From Hyposmocoma kahamanoa (taxonomy: Eukaryota; Arthropoda; Insecta; Lepidoptera; Cosmopterigidae): a stretch of DNA of 64,000 bases. This document shows positions 24,701 through 34,872 of the stretch, in pieces; position 1 is the first letter of the stretch, and each line of letters opens with the position of its first letter. Location: positions 3,561,335 through 3,625,334 of the forward strand of contig NW_020653337.1 in NCBI RefSeq assembly GCF_003589595.1. Reading direction: 5' to 3'. The notes beneath the pieces were generated by a model. That model worked only from the letters and a program-made list of their open reading frames with translations, had not been told where the DNA came from and made no database searches. Both the position numbers and the translations under genes were made by a program.

Positions 24701-27700
24701 TATGAGGAGAAAAGTAAAACAAATTGATGAAAAAAAAAAATTTGACGATAATTGTTTTCATTTTCAAAGTCGACCCAAAATTAAACTGTAAAAAAACCAG
24801 CTAGAATTTAAAAAAATGCATTTGCAGAATTTACACGTATTCCACTAAATTATAAAAATAAATATAATTTCATGGTAACTGTCAACATTTTATGCCATGT
24901 ACGCCGATTGTAAATTGGCTACATTATTGCACTTGGGCTGACTGTATTTGAACCAAGTTATATGCTATATAAAGTGCAGTCGCTTCCATTCCCAGCAGTC
25001 TTAAACTGCAGTCGCGCCCGCATTGAAACTGTTATTGGGAGTTGCGATGAAATCGAAAAGTCATCCCGTGTAATTAGGCTGGTTCACGGGCTTTAAAATC
25101 GCATAGCTAATCTTTTTTTTATAATCGGGACGAACAAGTCGTGCGCCTGTTGGTAAGCGACGTGCCTGTCCATAGCAGTTGCAGGGCCACTCAGCTTTAA
25201 ATCGCAAAGATCTGAGAGACACTGCCGCTGCGCCCGTCACCCTGACAGATAAGTTGACAAGTATCATGTGCCTGCAATTTCACCCTTCAAAACCGGAACG
25301 CGGTATTGCTCATATTACCGCTTGGCGGCAAAAAAAAAATTACAGTTGGCAGTTCTTCACTGGATGAACTCATTCGCCAGGATATATCAGGATCAGAAAG
25401 GTGGTTTAAAAAGTGCCCCTTTTTTGCAAAGCCGACAATCATTGTTGCCTGTGAGTGTATCACATAATATCTCAACAACAGTGATATATGCGTCCAACAT
25501 TAAACTGCAAGGTGAAGTGATGAGTCACACGCTTGCATCGGTGCGCTGCAGTCCTATACAAAATGTAACTAGTTCAGTCATAGGTCTTAAAAATAACTCA
25601 TATTTATTGCTGTTTGAAGCTTTTATATTTCATTATTATTATTTTACGGGAATTAAAATAATAATTAGGCTTAGGTATAGCTTACATTGCCGCGGAAGGG
25701 AATGGAAGCGAGTTCATGTAACGAAACTGTAAGGCTAGCACAAACAAGCGCGACTTGGGCGAGAGCGACATAACGTGTGAAATGTCTATGCGAGAATAGA
25801 AGTATCTCGCGGAGAAATGTAAATTTTTCGCGTTTTTTAATACATGAAATCAGCATCCGGTGATGTGAAGGTAGATATGAGCGCCGATAATAGACCAATC
25901 GGCGCCGGCGCGAGCTCGACCATGTAACGAATTTGTATAACGGTGTTTGTTTTTACAGAAACCGTTATACGAATACTTTTTCAAAGGAAAAAATAAAATA
26001 ACGTATTTTCTGTAGTAATAAAATTTTTATTTATTTTTTATTTTATTGTTACAACATCATGTGACGGGACCAACAAGTCGTGCGCCTGGTGGTAAGCTAC
26101 ACGCCAGTCCATAACGGTTACAGTGCCACTCAGAGCTTTAAATTGCAAAGATCTGAGAGGCACTATACCACAGCGCCCGTCACCCTGAGACATAAGTTGA
26201 CAAGTCTCATGTGCCTGTAATTTCACCTGCACCCTTACCCTTCGATACCAGAACATAGTAATGCTGACATTACTGCTTGGCGGCATAAATAGGTAAGGTG
26301 GCAGTACAACCCTGGACGAACTCTTTCACGGGGAGCTCTGCAGCTACTAAAATGCTAGAGAAAATGGCGACGCCAAATATTGACAAATCAATGTTATAAA
26401 CAAAACATCTTCGTATATATGAAGTCATTAAGTTTTATCATTGAAATGTCAATTTCTGGCGTCGCCATTTTCACTACGCATACACAACACGGAAGCGTGC
26501 GCATGCGTACGATCGGAGCGCCTGATCAAACTGAACTGAACGGCGCGCCGATTGCATTTGTTATGAAGTTGTATCTGTATCAGCAACAACTTTATACAAT
26601 AAAGGTTAATGCGATAATTAATGCCTTTATACCTTAGTGTGGCCGTAACATAGGACATGTGTTTTAGTCAGCCGACTCTACAATTAAATGTACCGTCACA
26701 CAGTCTCAAATTGAAAAGCAAACATCCACCCACTGGGATATCATCTCTCTTTGCTGACTATAATAACTTACTATGGTTAAATAATAATAGATAACTTGAA
26801 AAAGCTCCTAAAGCTAATACCAATTTAAGATCTCGACATGTATTCCAATAAATTTTATGATTCACCAGTTGCGTCATGCCTGTCGCATACTGTTTGATCA
26901 GTGCTTGAGCACAATACCAAGTGGCATAATGGGGCAGCTGCTCGCTACCAGATCTGATTGTTTGCCGGCTTTTGGTTTATTAGGATTTGGTTTATTGATT
27001 TGTTTCATTGTCAGATGATTGTCAGCAATGATAAACTATTGTAATACATGTTGCAGTGTCAAAAACGTGTTGTCAATTTGCACGAAAACACACTAAAATT
27101 AATTTTATTTTAATTCAGTCACATCATCGATTAATATAAAGTGTGATTGTGGCCGTAACATAAGGCGACGTCTGTTTTGCATTAAAAAAAATATACCTAT
27201 GCCACCGTACCTACTTCTGCCGTTAAACAGCAATATGAGCAATACTGCGTTCGGATCCCGATTTAGCACTCTTCGATATTTTAAACGAATCATTTTATTG
27301 GATATCGTTCTGGAATCGAAGGACGCTTTCCGAGTTAAACGTTTGATTCGGGTTCGGATACGATATCGTTATCCAACAGCGTTTACGGAGTTGGTCGGTG
27401 AAATAGATTATAGGAAAAATGTAAATCCAAAAGTCAAGCATAGGCTGAAGTACAACTAAAAAAAAGTGCACTGCTTGTTGTAAAATCATATCGTCCCTAT
27501 CACAGACCACATAGTCGCTATCTAACTTCTGCCTCTCTTCTTGTCTAAATTTCAACTGTATTTGATTTTATATACAATAAAGTTTACTTACAGTAATCGG
27601 GTAAGGCGCCCTCAGCTTTCAAAACCGAGCATTCTCGATCCCTATTCATATTTTGAACCTATTTTAATGTATATAACGCAGCACCCTAAGATGCATTTGT

Positions 27701-30700
27701 ACTTTTTACAGAACAAAGGCTACAAAGTAAAAAACAGCAAGTCCAGAAATGGCAAAGGTATACAGAGCCTGGTGATGAACTCGAGGCGTCGGCGTCGTCG
27801 CCAATGAAAAGATCGTCTAGGAACCTATCCGATGACCTTGAGGAGGAAGAAGACTCCCCTCTTCCGGACGGAGTACTTACTACCAATCTTGGTCTTGATA
27901 TTGTTGTGGTTGTCACCAAGGTTGGTATCTTTATATTCTACTTATTTGCATACTTATACCGACTGCATCGCAATTGCAAAATAAGAAAGAAATATAAAGT
28001 TGTTCATGCACAGGTGTACACAAATGAAACTACCGAACTTTATTTAGTCTTGTATCGGCACTATATACAGCGTTTTTGTAATTTAGAATTTAATATCAAT
28101 GCTTTCGCTAACACAATTAGCGGAGAAGTGAGTTGTCAAAAAAAAAGATATTCGGAGTACAATTTCAGATGCACACTTTTGCCAACACTTTAACGTCAGG
28201 CGTTAACAAATGTAAAGCTTAATATCTAAACATTGAGATCCAAAATGGTTAATACTCGGCATTTACCGGGTATTCTCAGGTGACCAAGAAAAAGGATGGA
28301 CGTCGCACTTTTGTCAACACTTTAACGTCAGGCGTTAACAAATGTAAAGCTTAATATCTAAGCATTGAGATCCAAAATGGTTAATACTCGGCATTTACCG
28401 GGTATTCTCAGGTGACCAAGAAAAAGGATGGACGTCACCGATAATTACAACAAAACATTTATCGAAATATTTATTTTAATCTGACAAATAAAATGTTAAT
28501 TAAACGTTGTCTATTTTTTATAATATTCTATATAAACAGAATATTCTCGGCTCTTGCAGTCGTTGTGTAGTTGCACCGAATAGCAATTGGCAGTATACAT
28601 ACTGCTTATGATTATGTCGAGGTAAACAAGAATGCTAAATATGTTATCAATGAAATCTACAGGCAAACAAATTACGATCCTTTCGTTTTTGTTAAGCCAA
28701 AATGGACCACAGGTACTGAGAATCGCACGAGTTCACGTCTATTACCTTTAGTACACATCGATAACTAAATCGTTTATCCCACAGACTGACTACATGAGCA
28801 CATTAGAAAAAGAACACGATTACCGCGACGAACACTTCGACTTCATGCAGCAGTGGATTCGGCGGTTCTGCCTCCAATATGGCGCGGCGCTATTCTACAC
28901 TAGCGCCAAGGAGGATAAGAATTGCGATCTCTTGTACAAGTACCTCACTCACAGGATATACGGGCTGCCTTTCCGTACGCCAGCGCTTATTGTTGAAAAG
29001 GATGCTGTTCTAATGTGAGTGTATATTTATTAATTTAACACAATGAGAAACCAGTGAGCAATCACTTGTAATAACTGCCTCAGTGGCCGAACGGTTACCT
29101 TGCTGGACTGCCACGGAGAGGTCCCAGGTTCGATTCCCGGGTCGAGTGAAACATTTGTATGGCCTACATTTATTTACTATCCCACCCGCATTCCACCCGC
29201 GATCCAGGGTTTCCTAGTACGGGACTATAAAAAAAAATGTCCCCATTAGAGTGCAGTATAATGATGCGTATCGCATTCTAATGAACCAGCCCAGATACTG
29301 CAGTGCATTGAGTATGTTCGCCGAGGCCGGAGTTCTTGATTTTTTCACAATAATAACGTCTCGCGTCGTCAACTTTTGGAGCCGTCTCCGTGCGTCTGAC
29401 AACAGGATTCTCCGTACTCTCTGTGAGCACGTGCACAATTCCTTTTTTAAATACTGGTTTTCCGTGCGTCGTGATGGAAATAAGAAATGACAGGCTTGTC
29501 TTATAAGCGCATTTTATTGTATTTTATTTATATTGTATGCCAATTATTTTATTGCTTTTTGCTTTTATTTATATTGTATAACAATAACAACAATAATAAA
29601 GCACACATTGAACATAGCCCCGCACTAGGGAAACCTTGTATCGCGGGTGCCATGGCCACACACAAACTCACGACAGAAATAGCCATACAGATGTTTCTCC
29701 CGGCCCGGGAATCGAACCTGGGACCTCTGCGTAGCAGTCCGGCATGGTAACCGTTCGGCCACGGAGGCATTTATATACCTGTCAATAAAGAATTACTATT
29801 ATTTCTACGAACAAATCAGGGCGTCTACTCTAGTTCTCCGTCCGACATATGTCCGAAACAATTACTATCAAATAAATAATACCCGACCAAATTAAAACAC
29901 AATGTCAAGTATGAAGCTTCATTCGCATCATTCGTCTTGTAACTTGATTGAGTATTATATACTTATTTGAAATTAAGCGCATTTACGTACTACGTCCGAT
30001 CTGCGTTCAAATCCGAGAAAGTACGAATATCGCAGTGTTACAAACGACGAAATGTTTCATACCCTACTGAAACTTTTTAGGTAATAAATTTTACAAACAG
30101 AAGAAATTGTCATTTTTATTGGACGTCGTTCGGACGGACGTTTTTAAGACAAAAAATTGTATTCATTTATTTCTTAATACGAATTATACGTAGCCATTTC
30201 TACTTAATAAAGTACAAATGGTTGAAGATTTAAAAGTTGTAACAGCTTAGCATTGTTAAGTTTTAATTAATTAATTATGACAATGTGTGACCACCAAGAT
30301 GTTCAATTATTTTTGTGAAATTACTTCACTCTTTTGTTATAATTATTAATTTTTATAACTGTATGTAAAAAAAAATGGGTCGTATTCCTGAACTCCACTC
30401 AATGCTCAAGCCAGGACTTAAGTATGATTTCAAGCATTGGAAATACGACCGTAATGGTAAGGACTTGAGTATGATTTGTAGTGCTTGAAATCATACTCAA
30501 GTCCTGACTAGAGTATTGAGTAGTTCTGTTAGTCTATTAAATAAAATTGAAAAATTACAATGATTAAAGCGACATCTCTAGTCAGCTGCTGGTAGCTGTA
30601 AGTAAAGGTACCTGGCTGAGTGAAGAAATAGATTTCTCACAGATGGCGCTACTACAAAAAAGTCGTTATAAACAAAAAAACAAAGTTCTGCAACAAGCAC

Positions 30701-33700
30701 GTAGAAAAATTCGTAAGATCCACTACTCCGCTAGTTCGTTCCATGGCTTAGTTGGCATAGCGTCTGCCACGGTTTGCTGGAAGACGTTGGGTCGAATCCA
30801 GCCGGATCGAAGGAATTTTTTTTAGTGTTCGATCTTCATAATAAACATATTAAATTATAACAAGCTTAGCATTGATTCAATCAAGCAAGAACGCCTAATC
30901 AACCTCAAAACACTCAACAAACCTAGTAGGAAATTAAAAGAAATAAATGAAGAAATGACAGTCGACTATTTGTATATTTTCAACTTAAGACCAAAAATAA
31001 AAAAAAGTAAAATAACCGTCCCGAATTTTGACTAAATACTGCATTTTCTTGGAGATTTTACTCGCGTTTCGCTAAATATGTCGTTATGTGTGCTAATTTT
31101 TTACTTTTCGTAATGAACATTTATATTTCGATACCTCCAATGAACACTACTTAATTTTTTGGCCATCTCGGTTTTTATTTTGTTGCTTTTTCACAATTTT
31201 TGTTTCTTTATTTTTTTCTCACAAAATTCGGGGAGCTTAATATTAGTAAATAAAATAAGGCTGTTTACACTAAAAACAGAAAAATTTTAGGGTTAATTGA
31301 AGATATCGACTCAAAGACGGCAAAAACATACAGATTTCGGAGACAAAAGCACCCGATTCATTTTTAAAGATCTTCAACAACTACACACGGGTCAATTTTA
31401 AATATATCCCATTATCAGTCCAGCAGGGTGGGACAGCATGAAGAAGATTAGCATATTGTACGAGAACATGCAGTCCTGTAAGCCGGACGACTACTACAGG
31501 GACGTCATTGTTCAGCCAGCGATACGAAAAGTGAGTTTATACTTTTCTATTACATCAATATTAATTGACGTAACTCCATTAATAACTACCAAATTTTACT
31601 TTTTTGCATAACGTAGAGGACGTAAGATCTTACGCAGCTTTAAAAGAGAACATTTTCCACTAATTGTCATATGTTTACATTTTTATGTATAAATAAGTAA
31701 TCTCTGTGTGTACATAAAGTTCCCTTCCATGAATTGGAGCAAATGACACGTGGACGTGACATACTTTAGTAGCGTTTTGTGATAAAGTTTAGGTTGCTGT
31801 TCCTTACGGAGATGCAAATACTCTGCCCGGGTGACAGCAGCTACTTGAATTACCCTGGCTATATGCTTGAAGAGTCCTTCAAAGCGAAAGCTGGGATCTG
31901 CTTGTTTGTCCGGGCAGATGTTTGCTGTCGCCGTCTGCGTCATTTGGAGGACCCCTCCTTCTCCATCCTTGGGGTATATGGGGTCCTTCAAACGAGGCGT
32001 GAAGAGACATATTGTAGGCAGGCAGGGTGGAGGTGGCTAGTGCAGTGAGGATTTCATCGCTGCACTAGGTTCCTTCGCGTTTGGATACCACTTTCCACTT
32101 AACATCAGGTGGAGTGGAATCATTTGCCTGTCATGTATATAAAAAAAAGGAAAAAAAAGAAAAGGTTTTGCACCAATAAAAAGAAAACATAATAGACTCA
32201 GATTGAAACTTTTATTAAATCTTATTAAAGTTTTTTCCTTAACTGTGATAAAATGAAATTAAATAAATAAATATTAGACAACATCTCATACGTTACTCTG
32301 ATCCCAAAGTAAGTAACTAAAGCACTTGTGGTATGGAAATTGTAAACAACGAAGGTACCACAAAGTATCCGTCAGGATGGCTGGACAATCGAGATATACA
32401 AATCAAACTGTGCTTATTATTTACTACCTATGTTCTAATATTTAGTACCTTTATTGATATATTTTCTACCTTTGCGCTAACGGAAACGATCGATGACCGT
32501 GCGGCAGTATCTGTAACCAAGCGAAATAAGTAAAGGCCCTACGATGTCCATATGGAAATGGGAAAATCTATGTGACGGGGTGGAAAAGGGAGTGGTTGGA
32601 GAGGATGTATGACGGCGGATCTTGGAACGTTGGCAGTCGTTGCATCCCCTCGTCCATTGGTTACAATCTCTCTTAATACCTGGTCAAACATATCTTTGCG
32701 TTATCAGTTTTGACATGGCCTTGGTTCCTGGGTGACTCAACCCATGAAGTATTTTAAAAATACGCTGGCGAAAGGGACTGGTTACGTAGGGTCTTGGTTT
32801 TCCTGTGAAGATGTCACAGTATAGATCTACTGTCCCAAACTTCATCTTCTCCAGTTCTAAAGCTGAACCATTCTTGAGAAGTTCTTGTAGCTCAAGATCT
32901 TGTACTTGAGAATGTGCGAGAGCTTGCAGATCGAGGGGTTCTCCCACTTCTTCTATGCGAGAAAGAGCATCGGCGACTACATTCTACTCTCCAGACACGT
33001 ATCTAATGTCTGTGGAAAACTGTGATATGTAGTCGAGATAGCGGAACTGGCGAGGTGAACAATTTTCACATCTGGAAGAAAATGCAAACGTGAGAGGCTT
33101 GTGGTCCGTGTATGACAAAAGTCCTAGCTTCTATCATATGTCGGAAATGTCGGATGGCATCGTAAATGGCCAGTAGATCACGATCATACGTGCTGTATTT
33201 CCTTTGCCGACTTAAGGAGTCAGGAGAAAAATGCCAGTGGCTGCCAGGAACTATCCACCTTTTGGTGTAGAACTGCCCCTATAGCTTCATTCGAAGCGTT
33301 CGTGAAAATAGCCTATCGGCATCTGGATCTGGGTGAGCCAACATGACCGCCGTTGATAAGGCTGATTTACATAAATCAAACGCGTTGATCATCTCGGTTG
33401 TCATTACTATGGCTTGCGATTCTTTTCTTTTAGGTCCTGCCAAGGCGACGTTGAGAGGTGCCTGTATTGCTGAAGCTTGAGTGATGAAGCGGCGGTAAAA
33501 ATTGTACATTCCCAAGAAACGACGAAGTTCTTTTATATTATTGGGAAGTCTAAAATGGCTTGGACCTTGTCTTCCAACGGGCGTATACCATCATGTGTGA
33601 GCTGGTAGCCAAGGAATGTAATCGATGATTGATCAAACTCACATTTGGCTACGTTAATTAATATGCCATAGTTTCTTAAGCGTTGGAAAAGCTGACGGAG

Positions 33701-34872
33701 GTGTTCCACATGCTGTTCCTTATTCGGCTAGAAGATCAGGATGTCATCTAAATACCCATACACGAACGATAGGCCCTTAAGTACCTTATGTCCTCGTCAC
33801 AATGTCTTTTATACGGTGTATTGTCTATTGCAGAGCGGCGCGAACCGCGAAGCCGAAGTCCAAGCAGAGGACGAGCAATCATTCCTGCAGCGGCACTTGG
33901 CCGCGCTGCAGGCTGGTACTCCTGCACCAAGAGCCGACTCGCCGCTACGCGCCGCACAGAGGGCCACGCAACAGGTAACAAGCACAGTAGATAATACCTT
34001 TACAAGCCATTCAGTTGGAACTAAATTGATTTTATTGAATATCGGTCATTCTCGGACTGGTGTTCACTACCTAATTTCCGTGGCAATTTTTACTATTTAA
34101 ATATTCAATTATATTATCGTATGCTTATTAAATAATATTCCACNNNNNNNNNNACACACAGAACGTTGGTATGAGATCACTATAAAAAGATCACTCGTTT
34201 ATAGGGTAATTTGTTTACCAATTGCTAATGATGACATCTTTATCATCGCCATTGCAAAGTAGGCGCCTGGATTTCTAGTTGCGTTCCACTTTATATTTGT
34301 TACGTCATGAACAATTACATTACATTGAAATTCTGATGATGTCACTTGCAACACACTGTATTTTTTTAACTGACTTTAAAAATAGGAGGAGGTTTTCAAT
34401 TCCACTACATGTTATATGTACGTTACCCGATTACACCCGGTGTTTGTGAACCAATTTCGATTATCCTTTTTTTTGTTGGTCCCATTTAAATTTGAAGATA
34501 ATTTTCCATCCGGTTTAACGCACTTTCCGGTAACCGATTTCAATAGAACTTGGCAAATAAATGTAATTCCATCAACTTTTAAGGATTTTTTTTCATAAAA
34601 GGCATTAATAATCACCACCAATCCGTTCTGTTTAGCTGGACGGCGCCAAAATCGGCATGGGCCCCGGCACCCCCGGCAACGAGGGGGTCCTGGCGAACTT
34701 CTTCAACTCGCTGCTGTACAAGAAGACGGGCTCCCCCGGCGGCAGGCCCACTGACGCTGCGCCGGCGGCGGCCGCGGCGCGCTCCGACGCCGCGGCGGAG
34801 CTGGACCGGCTCACCAGAGCCAAGAGTCGTCCTCCGCCGCCAATCGACCTCAACTCCTCGTCGGAGTGCTAG
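15730..34872 (+). CDS. Dlic: Cytoplasmic dynein 1 light intermediate chain, complete
   Basis: Eight exons: 15730-15803, 16074-16264, 17385-17588, 27712-27920, 28785-29014, 31419-31530, 33834-33974, 34636-34872. Phases agree throughout (Trp25, Asp89, Glu157 and Ile303 are split codons) and give 465 residues ending at TAG. The start [20 protein letters not shown] is the family's usual basic leader. The Ras-like domain has its P-loop GDNETGKT at residues 50-57, then [18 protein letters not shown] and [15 protein letters not shown] (around 226-229). The conserved block [20 protein letters not shown] lies in exon 5. The C-terminus carries the adaptor-binding helix [15 protein letters not shown] (403-417), the site used by Hook, BicD and Spindly-type adaptors, and ends in LNSSSEC. 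The protein anchors cargo adaptors to dynein heavy chain. Its 10.1-kb third intron and its fifth and sixth introns are full of retroelements. It lies head-to-head with lgd. Confidence 0.96.
16265..17384 (+). other. Second Dlic intron, no recognised repeat
   Basis: Plain AT-rich sequence with a slightly GC-richer part at 16800-17000. The 77-codon frame there has no family resemblance. Confidence 0.6.
17826..17990. mobile_element. AGGGCNCCTTCAAA MITE, partial copy
   Basis: Left end AGGGCACCTTCAAACTAGAT, then GCTGCAGTGGCACCACTACT and CGCCACTGTAGTGACACGCG. The matching interior is in the copy at 42345-42550; the right end is not clear here. Confidence 0.5.
18564..18998 (+). repeat. ACCGACTTC repeat, full copy
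   Basis: Starts TTAACCGACTTCAAAAAAGG and ends TTTTGAGGTCGGTTTTTTTA, so the ends are short inverted repeats. Internal landmarks: TAAGAGTGGCTGTTCACGCA and AATTCAAGGCGTTTTTCTCT. Six copies or pieces occur in the window. I know this repeat type as abundant in butterfly and moth genomes (memory, not checked). Confidence 0.65.
19050..19970. mobile_element. TIR element interrupted by a LINE 3' end
   Basis: The left end GGCTCAATTTATATTGCGGC with GGAACGGAATGG is mirrored at 19935-19970 (reads GCTCAATTTCCATTGCGGCG on the opposite strand). Between them lies a LINE 3' end (about 19100-19705). The right-hand interior, with CGCGAGAATTCCGC and GGCGAATCCGCGGG, recurs at 48760-48845, so the element family is real. 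Confidence 0.55.
19100..19705 (+). mobile_element. LINE 3' end with (ATT)n tail
   Basis: The reading frame from about 19100 to the stop at 19340 includes [20 protein letters not shown] and ends with a [12 protein letters not shown] C-terminus, typical of the end of jockey/CR1-type ORF2. A 3'UTR of about 340 bp follows, ending in ATT repeats at 19688-19706. Everything upstream of the ORF2 C-terminus is missing, the usual 5' truncation. Confidence 0.6.
20028..20110 (+). repeat. Dispersed repeat R, 3' part
   Basis: Contains TCAGCACTTCCCTGGACGAA and TTTCACAAGGAGCTCTACTG, the end block of repeat R. Lies directly upstream of the truncated LINE. Confidence 0.55.
20263..22310 (+). mobile_element. 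5'-truncated non-LTR retrotransposon with intact reverse transcriptase region
   Basis: One open frame runs from about 20270 to the stop at 22092; the first Met is at 20365, leaving 575 residues. From the N-terminus: LADLFGANS, then the RT core with [81 protein letters not shown] and the active-site CYADDS (residues 293-298). The thumb and C-terminal domains end [16 protein letters not shown]. There is no endonuclease domain in frame upstream, so it cannot mobilise itself. About 220 bp of 3'UTR with A-rich runs follow. It belongs to the jockey/CR1-like group by RT motifs; the exact clade was not resolved. It lies sense in the 10-kb third intron of Dlic. The uninterrupted frame suggests a young insertion. 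Confidence 0.88.
22400..23155 (-). mobile_element. RTE-type LINE, C-terminal ORF2 fragment, frameshifted
   Basis: Minus-strand pieces, in order: [11 protein letters not shown] and [10 protein letters not shown], then [17 protein letters not shown] (23155-22803), then a frame change into [33 protein letters not shown] and WLPRENAKR (22799-22554), and the ending [20 protein letters not shown]. This order and wording is the RTE/BovB ORF2 C-terminus. At least one frameshift near 22800 breaks it. It lies next to the other LINE in the third Dlic intron, on the opposite strand. Confidence 0.8.
23828..23980. mobile_element. CG-rich MITE
   Basis: Begins GAGTGGTTACAGACGGCGAC and ends CGCGTGTAACCGTTTT, an imperfect inverted pair. 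The interior has repeated CGCG(T)TTGCATC motifs, which give a long but meaningless minus-strand reading frame. Confidence 0.5.
24270..24475 (+). mobile_element. tRNA-derived SINE, family A (diverged)
   Basis: Plus-strand copy with several changes in the tRNA-like head (GCAGCTGAATGGTTACC) and a deletion in the body; the end has a short duplicated GAGTGTGTGCGTTATT. Lies in the large Dlic intron. Confidence 0.75.
24480..25100. other. Part of third Dlic intron, nothing recognised
   Basis: AT-rich, homopolymer-rich DNA between a SINE and dispersed repeat R. Confidence 0.55.
25110..25380 (+). repeat. Dispersed repeat R, nearly full copy
   Basis: Runs from GGGACGAACAAGTCGTGCGC through GCAAAGATCTGAGAGACACT and GACAGATAAGTTGACAAGT to ATTACCGCTTGGCGGC and the final TGGATGAACTCATTC. 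Short frames in it have no protein-like features. Confidence 0.6.
26050..26350 (+). repeat. Dispersed repeat R, fullest copy
   Basis: Starts near CGGGACCAACAAGTCGTGCG, contains GCAAAGATCTGAGAGGCACT and TTACTGCTTGGCGGCATAAA, and ends GGGGAGCTCTGCAGCTACTA. This copy best defines the unit, about 290 bp. Confidence 0.6.
26360..26472. mobile_element. 113-bp hairpin MITE
   Basis: The end GAAAATGGCGACGCCA (26360-26375) is perfectly inverted at 26457-26472, and pairing extends with few mismatches through TTGACA..TCAATG to about 31 bp. Confidence 0.65.
28173..28436. repeat. Recent 132-bp tandem duplication in a Dlic intron
   Basis: Two units, 28173-28304 and 28305-28436, differ at only a few positions. 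Each has CTTTAACGTCAGGCGTTAAC near its start and GGTATTCTCAGGTGACCAAG near its end. Confidence 0.85.
29072..29226 (+). mobile_element. tRNA-derived SINE, family A (3' truncated)
   Basis: Head and B-box are present (GGTTCGATTCCCGGG), the body is shortened, and the sequence passes straight into a LINE 3' fragment. Confidence 0.75.
29236..29487 (+). mobile_element. LINE ORF2 C-terminal fragment (family shared with 60280)
   Basis: Frame with [32 protein letters not shown] and [13 protein letters not shown], ending at a TGA at 29487-29489. It matches the fragment at 60280-60476 residue by residue in the motif P-R-[YF]-C-S-A-x-x-M-F-A-E-A. Both are the last ORF2 segment of one LINE family. Confidence 0.65.
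29580..29768 (-). mobile_element. tRNA-derived SINE, family A
   Basis: Minus-strand copy with (AAT)n tail at the left and tRNA-like head ending at GCCACGGAGGC. It faces the copy at 29072-29226 across a LINE fragment. Confidence 0.8.
30378..30527. mobile_element. Fold-back element between SINE-C pieces
   Basis: Left arm 30390-30436 (with CCAGGACTTAAGTATGATTT) and right arm 30482-30527 are inverted with few mismatches. A third partial repeat of the arm (AAGGACTTGAGTATGATTTG) is in the loop, and a smaller inverted pair GGTCGTATT / AATACGACC starts at 30378. Confidence 0.6.
30540..30850 (+). mobile_element. tRNA-derived SINE, family C
   Basis: Plus-strand copy with CATGGCTTAGTTGGCATAG, a B-box-like GGGTCGAATCCAGCC and the tail GTGTTCGATCTTCATAATAA. 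Preceded by sequence shared with 6240-6345 (AGTCGTTATAAACAAAA region). A stray piece of the same tail, reversed, is at 30300-30352. Confidence 0.7.
31795..32145 (+). mobile_element. Internally deleted LINE: endonuclease piece joined to 3' end
   Basis: Plus strand 31797-31975 reads [20 protein letters not shown] and [20 protein letters not shown], which looks like part of an apurinic-type endonuclease domain of a jockey/CR1-group LINE. At 31976 it passes into the ORF2 terminal motif [15 protein letters not shown] (another frame), a stop, and the 3'UTR hallmark CCACTTTCCACTTAACATCA. The whole reverse transcriptase is missing. It lies in the sixth Dlic intron. Confidence 0.55.
32240..32350 (-). 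mobile_element. SINE family D, 3' part
   Basis: Reversed copy of the body and tail seen at 2888-3097 (GATCCCAAAGTAAGTAACTA). The tRNA-like head is missing. Lies between a LINE fragment and the gypsy fragment in a Dlic intron. Confidence 0.6.
32470..33790 (-). pseudogene. Decayed Ty3/gypsy pol fragment in a Dlic intron
   Basis: The minus-strand order is that of gypsy pol: RT active site YLDDILIF (33757-33734) followed directly by an in-frame TAG, the RT thumb with [11 protein letters not shown], the connection [15 protein letters not shown] (33515-33471), RNase H pieces including [24 protein letters not shown], the integrase zinc-binding region with [15 protein letters not shown] and [13 protein letters not shown], and the integrase start DIVGPL...[11 protein letters not shown] near 32490. 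The protease and N-terminal RT are missing, as are LTRs. It has frame changes and at least one stop, so it is dead. It ends about 45 bp upstream of Dlic exon 7. Confidence 0.85.
34144..34153. other. Assembly gap (10 N)
   Basis: Ten N in the last Dlic intron. The true gap length is unknown. No coding sequence appears interrupted. Confidence 0.99.
34360..34600 (+). repeat. ACCGACTTC repeat, short copy in last Dlic intron
   Basis: Begins TTAACTGACTTTAAAAATAG and ends AATTCCATCAACTTTTAAGG. The middle half of the full unit is missing. It ends 36 bp before the last coding exon, and the intron holds nothing else recognisable apart from a run of N. Confidence 0.55.

Noticed and set aside
25268..25732. 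154-codon plus-strand frame
   Set aside because: It spans the end of dispersed repeat R and adjoining DNA; no domain or biased codon use.
27804..28193. 129-codon frame starting [11 protein letters not shown]
   Set aside because: The first third is Dlic exon 4; after the donor at 27921 it is read-through into the intron.
28173..28436. CRISPR-like repeat
   Set aside because: Only two long units with no spacers, in an animal intron; a tandem duplication.
31683..31991. 102-codon minus-strand frame ending [13 protein letters not shown]
   Set aside because: Antisense of the LINE endonuclease-type fragment, whose plus-strand reading has recognisable family wording.
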